A stretch of 64,000 nt of DNA from Chloroflexota bacterium (lineage in GTDB: Bacteria > Chloroflexota > Dormibacteria > Dormibacterales > Dormibacteraceae). Position numbers and translations under genes: made by a program. The stretch is from assembly GCA_005880945.1 (NCBI GenBank), contig VBIU01000014.1, forward strand, positions 1 through 64,000, written 5' to 3'. This document shows, one piece after another, positions 22,816 through 32,159 of the stretch; position 1 is the stretch's first letter, and each line of letters starts with the position of its first letter. The notes under the pieces are model-generated. The model saw only the letters and a list, made by a program, of their open reading frames with translations. It did not search any database and had not been told where the DNA came from.

Positions 22816-24560
22816 AACTCAACGCGGCTCCCCTTGCCGGGCTCGCTCGAGATCTTGCACCAGCCGCCTGCCAGGAGGGCTCGCTCATTGAGCGACAGCA
22901 GGCCGAGATGTCCGGGCAGGTGCTCACGCTCAGCCACGAGGAAGCCTTTGCCGTTGTCCACGATCAACCCGTGGACGCCGCCGTCTTCGGCCTTGACGAG
23001 CACCTCGACACGCGTCGCCGCAGCGTGCCTCTCGACGTTCGTGATGGCTTCGACGACCTGCCTGAAGACTGTCGACTTGATGTCGTAGGAGATGTCATCG
23101 GGGAGATCCAGGTCGACTTTGGCCTCGGCGCCCGTCAGCGAGCCCAGCATCTGCAGGCGGTCGCGAATCGTCTCCTCGAATCCCCCGGGCATCTCCAGCG
23201 CGGGCGGGCGAACCTCGAAGAGCAGCTTGCGGACCGCCTCCTCCGCTTGGCGGAGCAGACCCACCGCGTCTTCGATCGGCGCGAGATTGCCGGCCTTTAC
23301 GCGTTGGAGCTGGAGCTCTGCGGCTGTGAGCTTCTGAAGGGCGTCGTCGTGGAGCTCGTTCGCGAATCGCTTCCGGATCTTGTCAGCGGCTGTAGATGCG
23401 TTCTTGAGCAGGAGCTGACGCGCCGAGTCCACCTTCTGCAGGCGCTCGACTGTCTTCTTGAGGTCGGCCTCGGCCTGCCTCAGCTGCCAGACGAGCCCGG
23501 CGGCCAAGCCCGCCTTATGCAGGACCCAGGTGTCCTCCCTGGAGAAGCCCTCCGGTTGCTTTGAGTCGTACGCCGCCACCAGGCCCAAGCGCTGGTCGCC
23601 GGCGCGCCATGGCACGCTGATCGCTGTCGACACACCCAGGGTGTCGAGGACTTTCAACGTGTATGCATCGGTGTCACCGCGAGAGGCGCGGTAAGTAAAG
23701 TCCCTGTAGACGATTCGGCTGATCAGGTCGTCGCCGTCAGGGTCGCACGGCGCCGGATAGAGGCGCGCGATGAAAGCGTCATCGATTCCGTGGGCGCCGG
23801 GTATGGCGGTCAGCGTCCGGTTCTCGTTCAGCTGCCAGAACAGGACTTTCTCCGCCCCGACGAGCTGCGCGACGGTTCCGGTCAGCCGTCGATAGAAGTC
23901 CGTGAGGCTGTGCCCGACACGGGCATGAACCGACACCGCAAGCAGCGCCTCGACAGCGAGGTCGTGCGCGCGCTCGAGGCGCTCGGTCCCGCGGGCGCGC
24001 TCTTCGCTCAGCAGCCGCTGCGCCTCGCTCCGGTCGAGGTCGGCCCGCAGGTTGACCAGCGCGTCGACCATCTCCTGGCGGCGCTGATGCAGGCGCGCGA
24101 TCTCGATCGCCGCCGCCAGATGATTCGCGAACAGGGAAAAGGCTCGCCGCTGGACCGCCGTGTAGCCGGCCTCGCTGACCACGCCGATCACGCCGATCGT
24201 CCTTCCGCCGGCTTGCAGGGTCTGGCCGAAAAAGGAGCCGGGGGCGGGATCACTCGCTCGAGGGGTGTACGCCTCGGGGCGCTCTGCGAGATCGGTGGCC
24301 CTCGCGATCATCATGTCGACCTCTTCCACATTCAGCTCACGTGCTGGGTTCGCGGCTCGCGAGTAGACCTGCTTGTGGTCGCCGGCGTCGTCGACCAGGG
24401 CGAGAAACGCGACGGACGATTTGGTGAGGTCCAGCGCGAGCTCGAGAGCCCGTTCGGCAACCTGGTCGAGGTCGCGGAACCGGGCGAGGTCGATTGAAAC
24501 CGACTGGAAGGTCTCGAACTGCTCCCAGAATCCTGACTCCAGCTCGTCGACCGTTTCCAC
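22794..24560 (-). CDS. GAF-domain sensor histidine kinase (HisKA_3/NarX-type), cognate of adjacent regulator
   Basis: [23 protein letters not shown]; HATPase motifs; overlaps the response regulator start. GTG at 24560 preceded by GGAGGAGG. Confidence 0.9.
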   Translation of the reverse strand: METVDELESGFWEQFETFQSVSIDLARFRDLDQVAERALELALDLTKSSVAFLALVDDAGDHKQVYSRAANPARELNVEEVDMMIARATDLAERPEAYTPRASDPAPGSFFGQTLQAGGRTIGVIGVVSEAGYTAVQRRAFSLFANHLAAAIEIARLHQRRQEMVDALVNLRADLDRSEAQRLLSEERARGTERLERAHDLAVEALLAVSVHARVGHSLTDFYRRLTGTVAQLVGAEKVLFWQLNENRTLTAIPGAHGIDDAFIARLYPAPCDPDGDDLISRIVYRDFTYRASRGDTDAYTLKVLDTLGVSTAISVPWRAGDQRLGLVAAYDSKQPEGFSREDTWVLHKAGLAAGLVWQLRQAEADLKKTVERLQKVDSARQLLLKNASTAADKIRKRFANELHDDALQKLTAAELQLQRVKAGNLAPIEDAVGLLRQAEEAVRKLLFEVRPPALEMPGGFEETIRDRLQMLGSLTGAEAKVDLDLPDDISYDIKSTVFRQVVEAITNVERHAAATRVEVLVKAEDGGVHGLIVDNGKGFLVAEREHLPGHLGLLSLNERALLAGGWCKISSEPGKGSRVEFWIPTLP

Positions 24561-24757
24561 AGGTGGCACCCTCCTCCCCCCCGGGCGATTGTACCGAACG
24601 GTTGCAGGCATGCAACGTACAAGGGCGATCTGCCTGCATCGGAGGCCGAAAGCCTGGCCCGGTACTCCCCTTCAGGCTTGCGTTTTCAGTACGTGAGGGG
24701 GCTGCTGCTGGTGGCTTCAGCGGGGCTCCCAGGAAAGGTCAGGGGGGAGATCGGCGG

Positions 24758-25024
24758 ATGAGCCAGGAATACATCGAGCTGCGCGGACCGAGCGCCTACG
24801 AGCTGCGCCGTGTCGATAGGCTCCTGGCCGAGCTGTCCCGGCCTGCGTTGCTTGACGACTCAATGGCGCCTGCGACAAGGGACTCGCTGCTCCAGCTCGG
24901 GATCTGCGTCGGCGGCGATGCGTCGAGAATGGACCTGGTCGAGGCATTGTGGGGACGCAAGCGCGCGCTGATGCGGCAGATGAGCGCGATTGCCGACCGG
25001 GGCCCGACCCGGCCCGTCGCCTGA
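24758..25024 (+). CDS. Small hypothetical protein (88 aa)
   Basis: ATG at 24758 with AGGGGGGAG upstream: MSQEYIELRGPSAYELRRVDRLLAELSRPALLDDSMAPATRD... Confidence 0.5.
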   Translation: MSQEYIELRGPSAYELRRVDRLLAELSRPALLDDSMAPATRDSLLQLGICVGGDASRMDLVEALWGRKRALMRQMSAIADRGPTRPVA

Positions 25025-25175
25025 GCCGAGCGCGCTCGTAAAGAATCGGTCCGGCACGGCTTTTCCAGGCCATGGACGCCGCTTACAAATACCTGATCCT
25101 TCGACCTGCGATACCTGGGCGTACTCCACTGTTCGGCCGCGTTCTCTAGTCGATGGATGCGAGGAGAGCTCTACT

Positions 25176-25215
25176 GACCACGAACGGCATGGTGTGCCTG
25201 AGGCCGTTCGTGGTC
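25176..25215. repeat. Perfect inverted repeat (13-bp arms, 14-nt loop) in a coding-poor gap
   Basis: GACCACGAACGGC (25176-25188) / GCCGTTCGTGGTC (25203-25215). Confidence 0.85.
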
Positions 25216-25515
25216 TTTGCCATCAAGATGATGGCGCCTGGTCGGAGGCGCGTTGAGATGGTCAGGCTCGCCCACCACATGAACGGCTACCGGAGCGATC
25301 TGCAGCCGTCCCAGGAGGCGGTTCGACTTGCTGTCGACCGGCAGCCGCAGCCAGTTGTTGCCGCCGGCCAGCGTGCTGCCTAGCCCACGCGCGGCGGCCC
25401 CGATCCGGCCACCTCCGATCAGCGGCGGCCACCTCAACTCGATCGCCCGGCGCCGGCCTGTGACCCTGCCGGTGAGCATGGGTACTCCCATTGTGGGGGG
25501 CGTTTTCTGCTACAG

Positions 25516-25716
25516 ATGGACGAGTTCGACAGGCTCCTGGAGTTTCATCTGCGACGCAAGCTTGACCCTCTGGTCGTAGCGCCTCCGCCCGCCCGGCGCG
25601 ATCGGGCGAACAGGCTAAAGGTAGGCGGTCGCGACCAGGTCGAAAAGAAGAAGTCGAAGGGTCTTGTAACCATCGATCTGCGGCCGGATGCGCTCGTGCT
25701 TCTCGAGCACTTCTGA
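25516..25716 (+). CDS. Small basic hypothetical protein (66 aa)
   Basis: MDEFDRLLEFHLRRKLDPLVV...VEKKKSKGLVTIDLRPDALVLLEHF, followed directly by a terminator. Confidence 0.45.
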   Translation: MDEFDRLLEFHLRRKLDPLVVAPPPARRDRANRLKVGGRDQVEKKKSKGLVTIDLRPDALVLLEHF

Positions 25717-25737
25717 ACATCCCTTCCTTCCTCTCGC

Positions 25738-25770
25738 GAGGCCGAGCCCGCAAGGGCCCGGCCTCAACTT
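25738..25770 (+). terminator. Intrinsic terminator
   Basis: GAGGCCGAGCCC/GGGCCCGGCCTC (one mismatch), then AACTTTT. Confidence 0.75.
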
Positions 25771-25788
25771 TTGCGAGAAGAGCGGCTT

Positions 25789-28700
25789 TTAGCTGACCGG
25801 TGGAGCCGACACCTCGTCCGCCTGCGCCGCGCCGTTCGCGTCATCGACGGATGCCACCAGCCACCCCAGTGCGTGGTTCTTGTTCTGCTGGTCGTTGTCG
25901 ATCGAAAGAGTGAACGAAGACGATGCGCCCGGGCCGAGCGAGGCGAAGTCGCCACTCGACACTGCCGGACTGAACGGGTTGATGGAAGCCGAGCCGGTGA
26001 GGTCGACGAATCCTCCCGGCACTATCGAGAACGCAGCCACTGCATAGGTGAGCTGCTGCCGCTTGGCCGGGCCGTTGCCGGGAATCGGGTCCTCCGGCTT
26101 CTGGAACCGCCCCAGATCGCTCGCCAGGGCCGGCAGCTCGATCGTCGAGCCGTTCATCGGAGCATCGGCGAAGAAGGCGTTGACGATGTCGCCCTTGGCG
26201 TTGAACGTGAATGACGCGAACTGACCGTTGAAGGCGCCGGCCAGGACGGCGCCGAGGTCGACGCCGACCACCGTGAAGTCGGCCACGTTGTCGCCGTTGG
26301 TGTCGATGGCGATGTCGTACTCGTTCACCGACTGGTTGGTGGCCCGGCCCCACGTGTTGATCAGGAACACCAGGCTGCGGTCGCTGTCGGCGCCGCCAAG
26401 CGCCGCTCCGGGCAGCACCTGGACGCCCACGGCGCGCACGTCCATCGGCTGCCCGCCGTCATTGCCGTCGCTGATGCCCCAGGTGTAGAGGTCGGCCGTA
26501 CCGGCGTGAATGCCGTTGTTGCTTAGCGGTAGCGTGGAGGTGAAAGTCTTCCCGGTGGTATCCCCTGAAGCCGGGGTGACCATGGTGAAGCCGCTCGGGG
26601 TGGCCGCTGCCACGTTGGAGAGGCCGCGCGGGACGAGCATGTAGGGCACTCGCAAGCTCTGGTGATCTGCTGGATCGCCGGCCGCGGGTGACGCGACGAT
26701 GGCGCCGCGAACGGTTATGGCGGCGCCTACCCCGACGGCGAACGTGTCGTCGCTCGGCAGAGCGGCGAACGCGGCAGCCGGTATCGAAAGCGAGACTTGA
26801 GCGGTGGAGGTCGCGCCTCCAGCCACCGAGATGCTGGCCGGCGAGACGCTGACAACCGCGCCGCGCTGCAACCCGTTGATGACCACGGAGAGGTTGTAGT
26901 TCGCGGTCGTCGAGCCGGTGTTCGTCAGCGTGAAAGTCGACGAGGCGGCGTATGCGCCTGAACCAGGGACGTAACCGAACTTGATCCCGTCCAGCTGGTC
27001 TGCTGTGGTGGCCAGAACCGTGGAGTTGACAGCCTTCTGCGCCTGGACGACGCCGGCGCCGGCGAGCCGGCTGTTGTAGCCGACGTTCAGCGATGGGTCG
27101 GCTGTGTTCATGATCGCGGCCTTGATCTGCGCGCCGTTCCAGGACGGGTGCGCCTGCTTGACGAGCGCGGCCACGCCTGCCGTCATCGGAGTGGCCATCG
27201 AGGTTCCGGACATGACGGTTGGTTGATTGCCTGTGCCCATGCCGACTGAGGCGACGCTCACGCCCGGCGCCATCACGTCAGGCTTCGGCGCGGAGTCCGG
27301 GTTGCTGGGGCCACCCGAGGTGAAGCTTGCCGCTGCCTTGTAGCCGGTGTTGGTGACGGTGGTAGAAGCGAATGTCACAGACCCGCCGTCAGCCGCGAGG
27401 AGCGCGGCCACGTCAGCCGCGGCGTTCCGCACACCGAGGAACGGGATCGTCACGGTGTGCTGCTCGCCGGTGTCAGGGTTGGAGGTGATCTTGCCTTCGA
27501 ACGGCGGAAAGCCCGCGCCGTTGTTGACCATGACGACTGCGGCATCGCCCGCCTTGTCGCCGAAGACCGCACGCGCGACCCTCGCGCACGTGCCACGTGC
27601 TGTCACGACGACCTTGCCTGCGGTGCCGGCGTACTCGGCCTCGTTGCAGCCGAGGGACACAGAGCCATCAGCCTTGCGGAGCACCTTTACGGGGAACGAG
27701 CCACTGGGCAGAGAGGCGCCGTTGGCGTCGATCGCCGTCACCGAGCCCGCCGAGCCGCCGCCAGGTGCGGTCAAGGCAAGAGTCGCGCCAGGGTAGGTCG
27801 GGACGCTGCCATCGATCGCGGCGACCGAAAGCACGCCGTTGGCCGTGCTCGGCGAGTCGAGCAGGTAAGCGCTCGGACCGGCGTTGCCCGCTGCCGCGAC
27901 AACGGAGATGCCGTCGTCGAATGCGTTCTGGGACGCGACGGTCGTCGGGTCATCGTTCCCGCCCAGGACTGAGCCGAGCGACATGCTGATCACGTTCACG
28001 CCGTCGGCAACGGCCCGATTGATCGCCAGGTCGACGACGTTGCTGGACCCTGCGCATCCGAAAACGCGGTAGACGTAGAGGTCGGCTCCGGGAGCCACGC
28101 CCGGACCGACGTTCCACGAATTCGAGCCGATGGTCGACGTGTTGTAGGCCCCTGAGTAGGTTGAGCCGTCGCTGAGCACGCCAAAACCGGCGAGCGAGCC
28201 GGCGGTGTGCGACCCGTGGCCGTTGCAGTCGAGGGGGTTGGGATCCTGCACCGGCACGGAGCCGGGCGTGTTGGCGTTGTAAGCGTCGCCCGCGAAGTCG
28301 AAGCCGCCCTTGACCTTGGGGGCGGCCGGGCCGAACTGGGCGGGGTTGGCGGGCGCCGTGCTGGTCGCCTTCGCGGCGTTCCACGCCGCCACGGTGCCAG
28401 GTCCGCCGAAGTCCGCGTGCGTGTAGTCGATGCCGGTGTCGATGATGCCGACCTTGACCCCGGCCCCTGTCACACCTGTGCTCTGCCAGGCCTGCGGCGC
28501 ACCGACGAAGGGCACGCCGTTGACGTTGGCCAGGCTGAAAGTCTGGACCGCATGAATGGCGGTGACGCCTGGAAGAGCAGCGAGCTGCGCGAGATTCTTT
28601 TGCGCCACGACGACGTGGACGCCGTTGTATGCGTCCTGCATCTGGCCGACCACCTTCGCGCCGGCGGCCGCAAGCTGGCCGTGAAGGGCGTCCTGCTGCG

Positions 28701-29013
28701 CCTGGAGCTGCTGCCTGATTGCGTGCTTTTCAGACGCCGTCAGCTTCTGGCCGTGCGTCTGCGCGGCGGCGTCCTGGACGGCGACCGGGGCGGCTCCGAG
28801 CTCGAGCACGACCGAGACCTGCTTGTTGCTCAGCGAGGCCGGCACGAACGCGGTGTGCGGACCGCTCGTCTCGAGAAGCGCTGGATCGATCTTCGCGAAC
28901 CGGGCCAGACCGTTTGTCCCATCGTCGCCTGTGGCGGCCGCCCCGACCATCGCCGCGACCACGCTCAAACCGGCGGCAGCAGCCAATGCCCACGTCCAAC
29001 GTGCTCTTCGCAT
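25789..29013 (-). CDS. Secreted S8 (subtilisin-like) serine peptidase with PA-like insert
   Basis: DTGIDYTHADFGG (Asp), NGHGSHTAGSLAG (His), SGTSMATPMTAGVAALVKQ (Ser); signal peptide MRRARWTWALAAAAGLSVVAAMVGAAA; ATG 29013 preceded by GGAGAGG. Track start at 29238 is upstream run-on. Confidence 0.93.
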   Translation of the reverse strand: MRRARWTWALAAAAGLSVVAAMVGAAATGDDGTNGLARFAKIDPALLETSGPHTAFVPASLSNKQVSVVLELGAAPVAVQDAAAQTHGQKLTASEKHAIRQQLQAQQDALHGQLAAAGAKVVGQMQDAYNGVHVVVAQKNLAQLAALPGVTAIHAVQTFSLANVNGVPFVGAPQAWQSTGVTGAGVKVGIIDTGIDYTHADFGGPGTVAAWNAAKATSTAPANPAQFGPAAPKVKGGFDFAGDAYNANTPGSVPVQDPNPLDCNGHGSHTAGSLAGFGVLSDGSTYSGAYNTSTIGSNSWNVGPGVAPGADLYVYRVFGCAGSSNVVDLAINRAVADGVNVISMSLGSVLGGNDDPTTVASQNAFDDGISVVAAAGNAGPSAYLLDSPSTANGVLSVAAIDGSVPTYPGATLALTAPGGGSAGSVTAIDANGASLPSGSFPVKVLRKADGSVSLGCNEAEYAGTAGKVVVTARGTCARVARAVFGDKAGDAAVVMVNNGAGFPPFEGKITSNPDTGEQHTVTIPFLGVRNAAADVAALLAADGGSVTFASTTVTNTGYKAAASFTSGGPSNPDSAPKPDVMAPGVSVASVGMGTGNQPTVMSGTSMATPMTAGVAALVKQAHPSWNGAQIKAAIMNTADPSLNVGYNSRLAGAGVVQAQKAVNSTVLATTADQLDGIKFGYVPGSGAYAASSTFTLTNTGSTTANYNLSVVINGLQRGAVVSVSPASISVAGGATSTAQVSLSIPAAAFAALPSDDTFAVGVGAAITVRGAIVASPAAGDPADHQSLRVPYMLVPRGLSNVAAATPSGFTMVTPASGDTTGKTFTSTLPLSNNGIHAGTADLYTWGISDGNDGGQPMDVRAVGVQVLPGAALGGADSDRSLVFLINTWGRATNQSVNEYDIAIDTNGDNVADFTVVGVDLGAVLAGAFNGQFASFTFNAKGDIVNAFFADAPMNGSTIELPALASDLGRFQKPEDPIPGNGPAKRQQLTYAVAAFSIVPGGFVDLTGSASINPFSPAVSSGDFASLGPGASSSFTLSIDNDQQNKNHALGWLVASVDDANGAAQADEVSAPPVS

Positions 29014-29167
29014 CAAACCCTCTCCTCGGCTAGTGACGGAAACCCACAGCACGCGTGCACGCCCCACCCACGTGCAACAGAATCGCCGACTTACACTAAA
29101 AGCAGACGGGGGGCTCGTCAAGCAGGTATTCGGATTGCCCGGTCCGGGTGCTTCGGGAGGAAATTCG

Positions 29168-30400
29168 ATGGCCGTGAAACGAGTCGTCATCGTCGGGGGC
29201 GGCGGAGCCGGCGACGCCGCGGCATTCGCGCTGCGCAAGAAGGGCTTCGATGGCGAGGTCGTGATCTTCAGCGCCGACCAGAATCGGCCGTACGACCGGC
29301 CCTATCTCTCGAAAGAGTTCCTTCGCGCGGAGGTCGAGCTGGCAAAGGTGTTTCTTCATGACGAGGATGAATATTCAAAACAGAAGATCGAACTTCATCT
29401 GAACCAACGCGTGGTCGGAGGCTCGCTTGCAGGCCGCACAGTCGAGCTCGAAGGCGGCAGCAAGACAAGATTCGACGTCCTGGTGCTGGGCCTCGGCGGC
29501 ACGCCGCGATGGCTTCCCGGTGTGCCTCGCCTGGAGAACGTCCACACGCTTCGCTCGCTTCGCGACTGTCAGGCGCTCCGAAAGGCGCTGAAGGAAAGCT
29601 CTCGCGTCCTTCTCATCGGGGCCGGGTTCATCGGCGCGGAGGTCGGCGCCTCGGCGCGTCAGCTCGGCAAAGAGGTCCTCATGGTCGAGGCAGCGCCCGT
29701 GCCGCTGACGCGCGCGCTTGGTCAAGAGGTAGGCGAGATCTATGCGTCGATCCATCGCTCGAAAGGCGTGGACCTGCGCACCGGCACCACGGTCGAGGCG
29801 TGGCACACGAAGGGCAAGAGGGTCGAGGGCGTGACGCTCTCCAAGGGTGGTCGCGAGGAGGTCGACCTGGTCCTCCTGGCTGTCGGGATCGACCCCAGCC
29901 TGGACGTTCCGAAGGCGCTGGGCCTACCGATCGAGGCAGGTGGGGTCAGCGTCGACGAGGGTCTGCGGGCGGCCGACGGTGTGTATTGCGCCGGCGACAT
30001 CGCCCTCCACCCTCACCCGGTCCTCGGCCGCGCGATACGCGTTGAGCACTGGGAGGTCGCCAAAAACCAGGGTCGGGCGATCGGTGCGGCGATCGTCGGA
30101 GGGCACACGCCTTACACCAAGGTCCCGTACTTCTGGTCGGACCAGTACGACGTGAGCCTGGAGTACAGGGGCCACGCATCCGGTGATGATTTCGCAGTGT
30201 GGCGCGGCGACCCCAAGAGTCTCGCCTTCTCCGTCTTCTATCTGCGCGATGGGCTGGTCAACGGCGTCCTATCTATGAACGACAAGAAGACGAACGAGGC
30301 GGGCGGCAAGCTCATCGAAAGCCGGCGGCGGGTCGAGGAGGCGGCGCTGGCGAATACCGGTGTAGACCTCTTGGACCTGATTCCAGCCGCTTCGTCCTGA
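29168..30400 (+). CDS. FAD-dependent pyridine nucleotide-disulfide oxidoreductase (ferredoxin/rubredoxin reductase-like)
   Basis: VVIVGGGGAGDAAAFALRKKGF, RPYDRPYLSKEFL, VLLIGAGFIGAEVGASARQLG, GVYCAGDIA. Confidence 0.9.
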   Translation: MAVKRVVIVGGGGAGDAAAFALRKKGFDGEVVIFSADQNRPYDRPYLSKEFLRAEVELAKVFLHDEDEYSKQKIELHLNQRVVGGSLAGRTVELEGGSKTRFDVLVLGLGGTPRWLPGVPRLENVHTLRSLRDCQALRKALKESSRVLLIGAGFIGAEVGASARQLGKEVLMVEAAPVPLTRALGQEVGEIYASIHRSKGVDLRTGTTVEAWHTKGKRVEGVTLSKGGREEVDLVLLAVGIDPSLDVPKALGLPIEAGGVSVDEGLRAADGVYCAGDIALHPHPVLGRAIRVEHWEVAKNQGRAIGAAIVGGHTPYTKVPYFWSDQYDVSLEYRGHASGDDFAVWRGDPKSLAFSVFYLRDGLVNGVLSMNDKKTNEAGGKLIESRRRVEEAALANTGVDLLDLIPAASS

Positions 30401-30422
30401 GGTCTTGCCTAGGAGTGGCGGT

Positions 30423-30848
30423 CTAGTCGGATTTGAGCCATGGGAGCGCCTCGGCGAGAGGGCGCATGAGCGTGGCGCTCTGCTCCTTGCTGATCAGGTC
30501 GCTGGCGACCAGCCCAAGCGCAGCCGCGAAGGCCGCGCGCTCCGCCTTGTGGCCGACCTCGCCGTGCTCGGCTTTCCAGGACACGAGAGCGTCGCCGGAC
30601 TCGGTGAGGCCGAACAGTGATTTCCTGACCTGGTCCCAGGCAGCGCCCCGGTCAGCCTGCTCGATCGCGTGTGTCGCCGCTTTCTCGGCGTCGTGGAATG
30701 CCTGAAGTCCTTTGGTCCCGACGTACTCGTCCCAGCCCTGGGCCACCCGTTCGACTCCGGACGGCGACAGGACGCGCACGTCGTCCATCAGGCGCGCCAG
30801 CGTGCGCTGGTGCTCGGGGAATCCATAGCCCTCGGCATCTACGCTCAT
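30423..30848 (-). CDS. Hypothetical protein (141 aa)
   Basis: Compact ORF 11 bp after the upstream methyltransferase gene; MSVDAEGYGFPEHQRTLARLMDDVRVLSPSG... Confidence 0.6.
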   Translation of the reverse strand: MSVDAEGYGFPEHQRTLARLMDDVRVLSPSGVERVAQGWDEYVGTKGLQAFHDAEKAATHAIEQADRGAAWDQVRKSLFGLTESGDALVSWKAEHGEVGHKAERAAFAAALGLVASDLISKEQSATLMRPLAEALPWLKSD

Positions 30849-30859
30849 GGATGCTTAGG

Positions 30860-31702
30860 TTAACCGGTGGCCGCCGATCGCCTGGCGACGACCATGGAGC
30901 TGGGCGCTCTCGGCAAGAAGCGACGCCAGCTGCTCGATGTGCTGCCGTGATAAGCCAGCCGTGCGATGTCGAAGCCCGAATCGGCAAGCGCCGATCTCAG
31001 ATGACGCGCATCGATCGGGTGATAGTGGGCCGCGAGATCCGGGTAGCCGGCGTTCGCGTAGTACCTGGCAGTGCGCTCGATCGCACCCGCCTGTGCCCGA
31101 GCATCCTCGTAGATCGGGCTGTCCACCGCCACCAACAATCCATGCGGTCGCAAGACCCGCGCCGCCTCTGCGAGGGCCTCAGCCAAGGGAACATAGTGAA
31201 GAGAGGCTGCGTAGACGACGCCGTCGAAGGTCGCGCTGCGCACCGGGAGCCTGCGCATGTCTGCCCTGATCGTGAGCGCCGCCGCCGGATTCGGGCGGAC
31301 GTCCAGCAGGTCGAACGCGAGCACATCGGCAGCCCGGATGCGGCGAGCCGCCCAGCCGCCTCCAGATCCGACATCGCCGATCACCGGGCGTGCTTCGCGC
31401 GACGCTGCGCGTTCGAAGATGTCCGCGACATCGGACATCGAATCGAGCCTGCCCTTCCAAGGCCGCCGCCCTCCCTCAGGGTCCTCGCGACCGTCTGAAT
31501 CAGCCCATCCTTCTCGCATACGTAGCCTCTGGTACTGCGCGGCGAAGCGGTCCGCAGCCGATCGAAGGTCGTCGTCCAGCAGGTCGAGCCCACCGTTCTG
31601 CGCCGTCACGGAACGACCGCAACCAGGGCACTCGTCAGAACCCGGCGCCGGTGATGTCCCGCATCGCGGGCAAGCCAGCAGCTGGTAGAGGTCGTCGATC
31701 AC
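30860..31702 (-). CDS. SAM-dependent methyltransferase with N-terminal zinc ribbon
   Basis: LLACPRCGTSPAPGSDECPGCGRSV, then PVIGDVGSGGGWAARRIRAADVLAFDLLDVRP. Likely GTG start at 31702. Confidence 0.82.
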   Translation of the reverse strand: MIDDLYQLLACPRCGTSPAPGSDECPGCGRSVTAQNGGLDLLDDDLRSAADRFAAQYQRLRMREGWADSDGREDPEGGRRPWKGRLDSMSDVADIFERAASREARPVIGDVGSGGGWAARRIRAADVLAFDLLDVRPNPAAALTIRADMRRLPVRSATFDGVVYAASLHYVPLAEALAEAARVLRPHGLLVAVDSPIYEDARAQAGAIERTARYYANAGYPDLAAHYHPIDARHLRSALADSGFDIARLAYHGSTSSSWRRFLPRAPSSMVVARRSAATG

Positions 31703-31721
31703 CGCGCGCGAAACTATCCGG

Positions 31722-32159
31722 TCAGCGCAGAAATGCCGGCACCCAACCGAAACGCGAGAGCGCAAGCGAGCCTGCGCCGGATGCGATGACCTGCGCGTTC
31801 ACCAGCACTCCGAGGTAGTACAGCCACCGAAAGCCTGGATCGCTGACCTCGAATGCCACCACCAATGCGAGGTTCGTTGCCAGCAGGAAACCGCCAATGC
31901 CTGCCCACCGAGTCGCGAGTCCAAGGACTAGCAGGAGTCCAACGACGGTTTCTCCGACTGTTTGGAGGATGGCGAAGAAAAACCAGTTCGGTGCCACCAG
32001 CTGGATCAGGAGGTCATGCAGTCCAGGAATCGGGTTGGCGGGTCCGGCGGATTGGATGAGAGCCTTCATCCAGTCGACGCCGTGCCACTTTGCGCTCGCG
32101 AAGTACAGCCAGAACAGGCCCACCGCCACTCGAAACACACTGGCCCAGGCTTCACTCAC
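31722..32159 (-). CDS. DoxX family membrane protein
   Basis: VAVGLFWLYFASAKWHGVDWMKALI...QTVGETVVGLLLVLGLATRWAGIGGFLLATNLAL; GTG start overlaps upstream stop by 8 bp. Confidence 0.82.
   Translation of the reverse strand: MSEAWASVFRVAVGLFWLYFASAKWHGVDWMKALIQSAGPANPIPGLHDLLIQLVAPNWFFFAILQTVGETVVGLLLVLGLATRWAGIGGFLLATNLALVVAFEVSDPGFRWLYYLGVLVNAQVIASGAGSLALSRFGWVPAFLR

Noticed and set aside
29014-29238. 5' extension of S8 peptidase ORF
   Set aside because: Signal peptide with good Shine-Dalgarno begins at 29013; upstream residues look non-coding and overlap the divergent gene.
28207-29361. 384-aa plus-strand ORF
   Set aside because: Antisense to the S8 peptidase and overlaps the FAD oxidoreductase in another frame.
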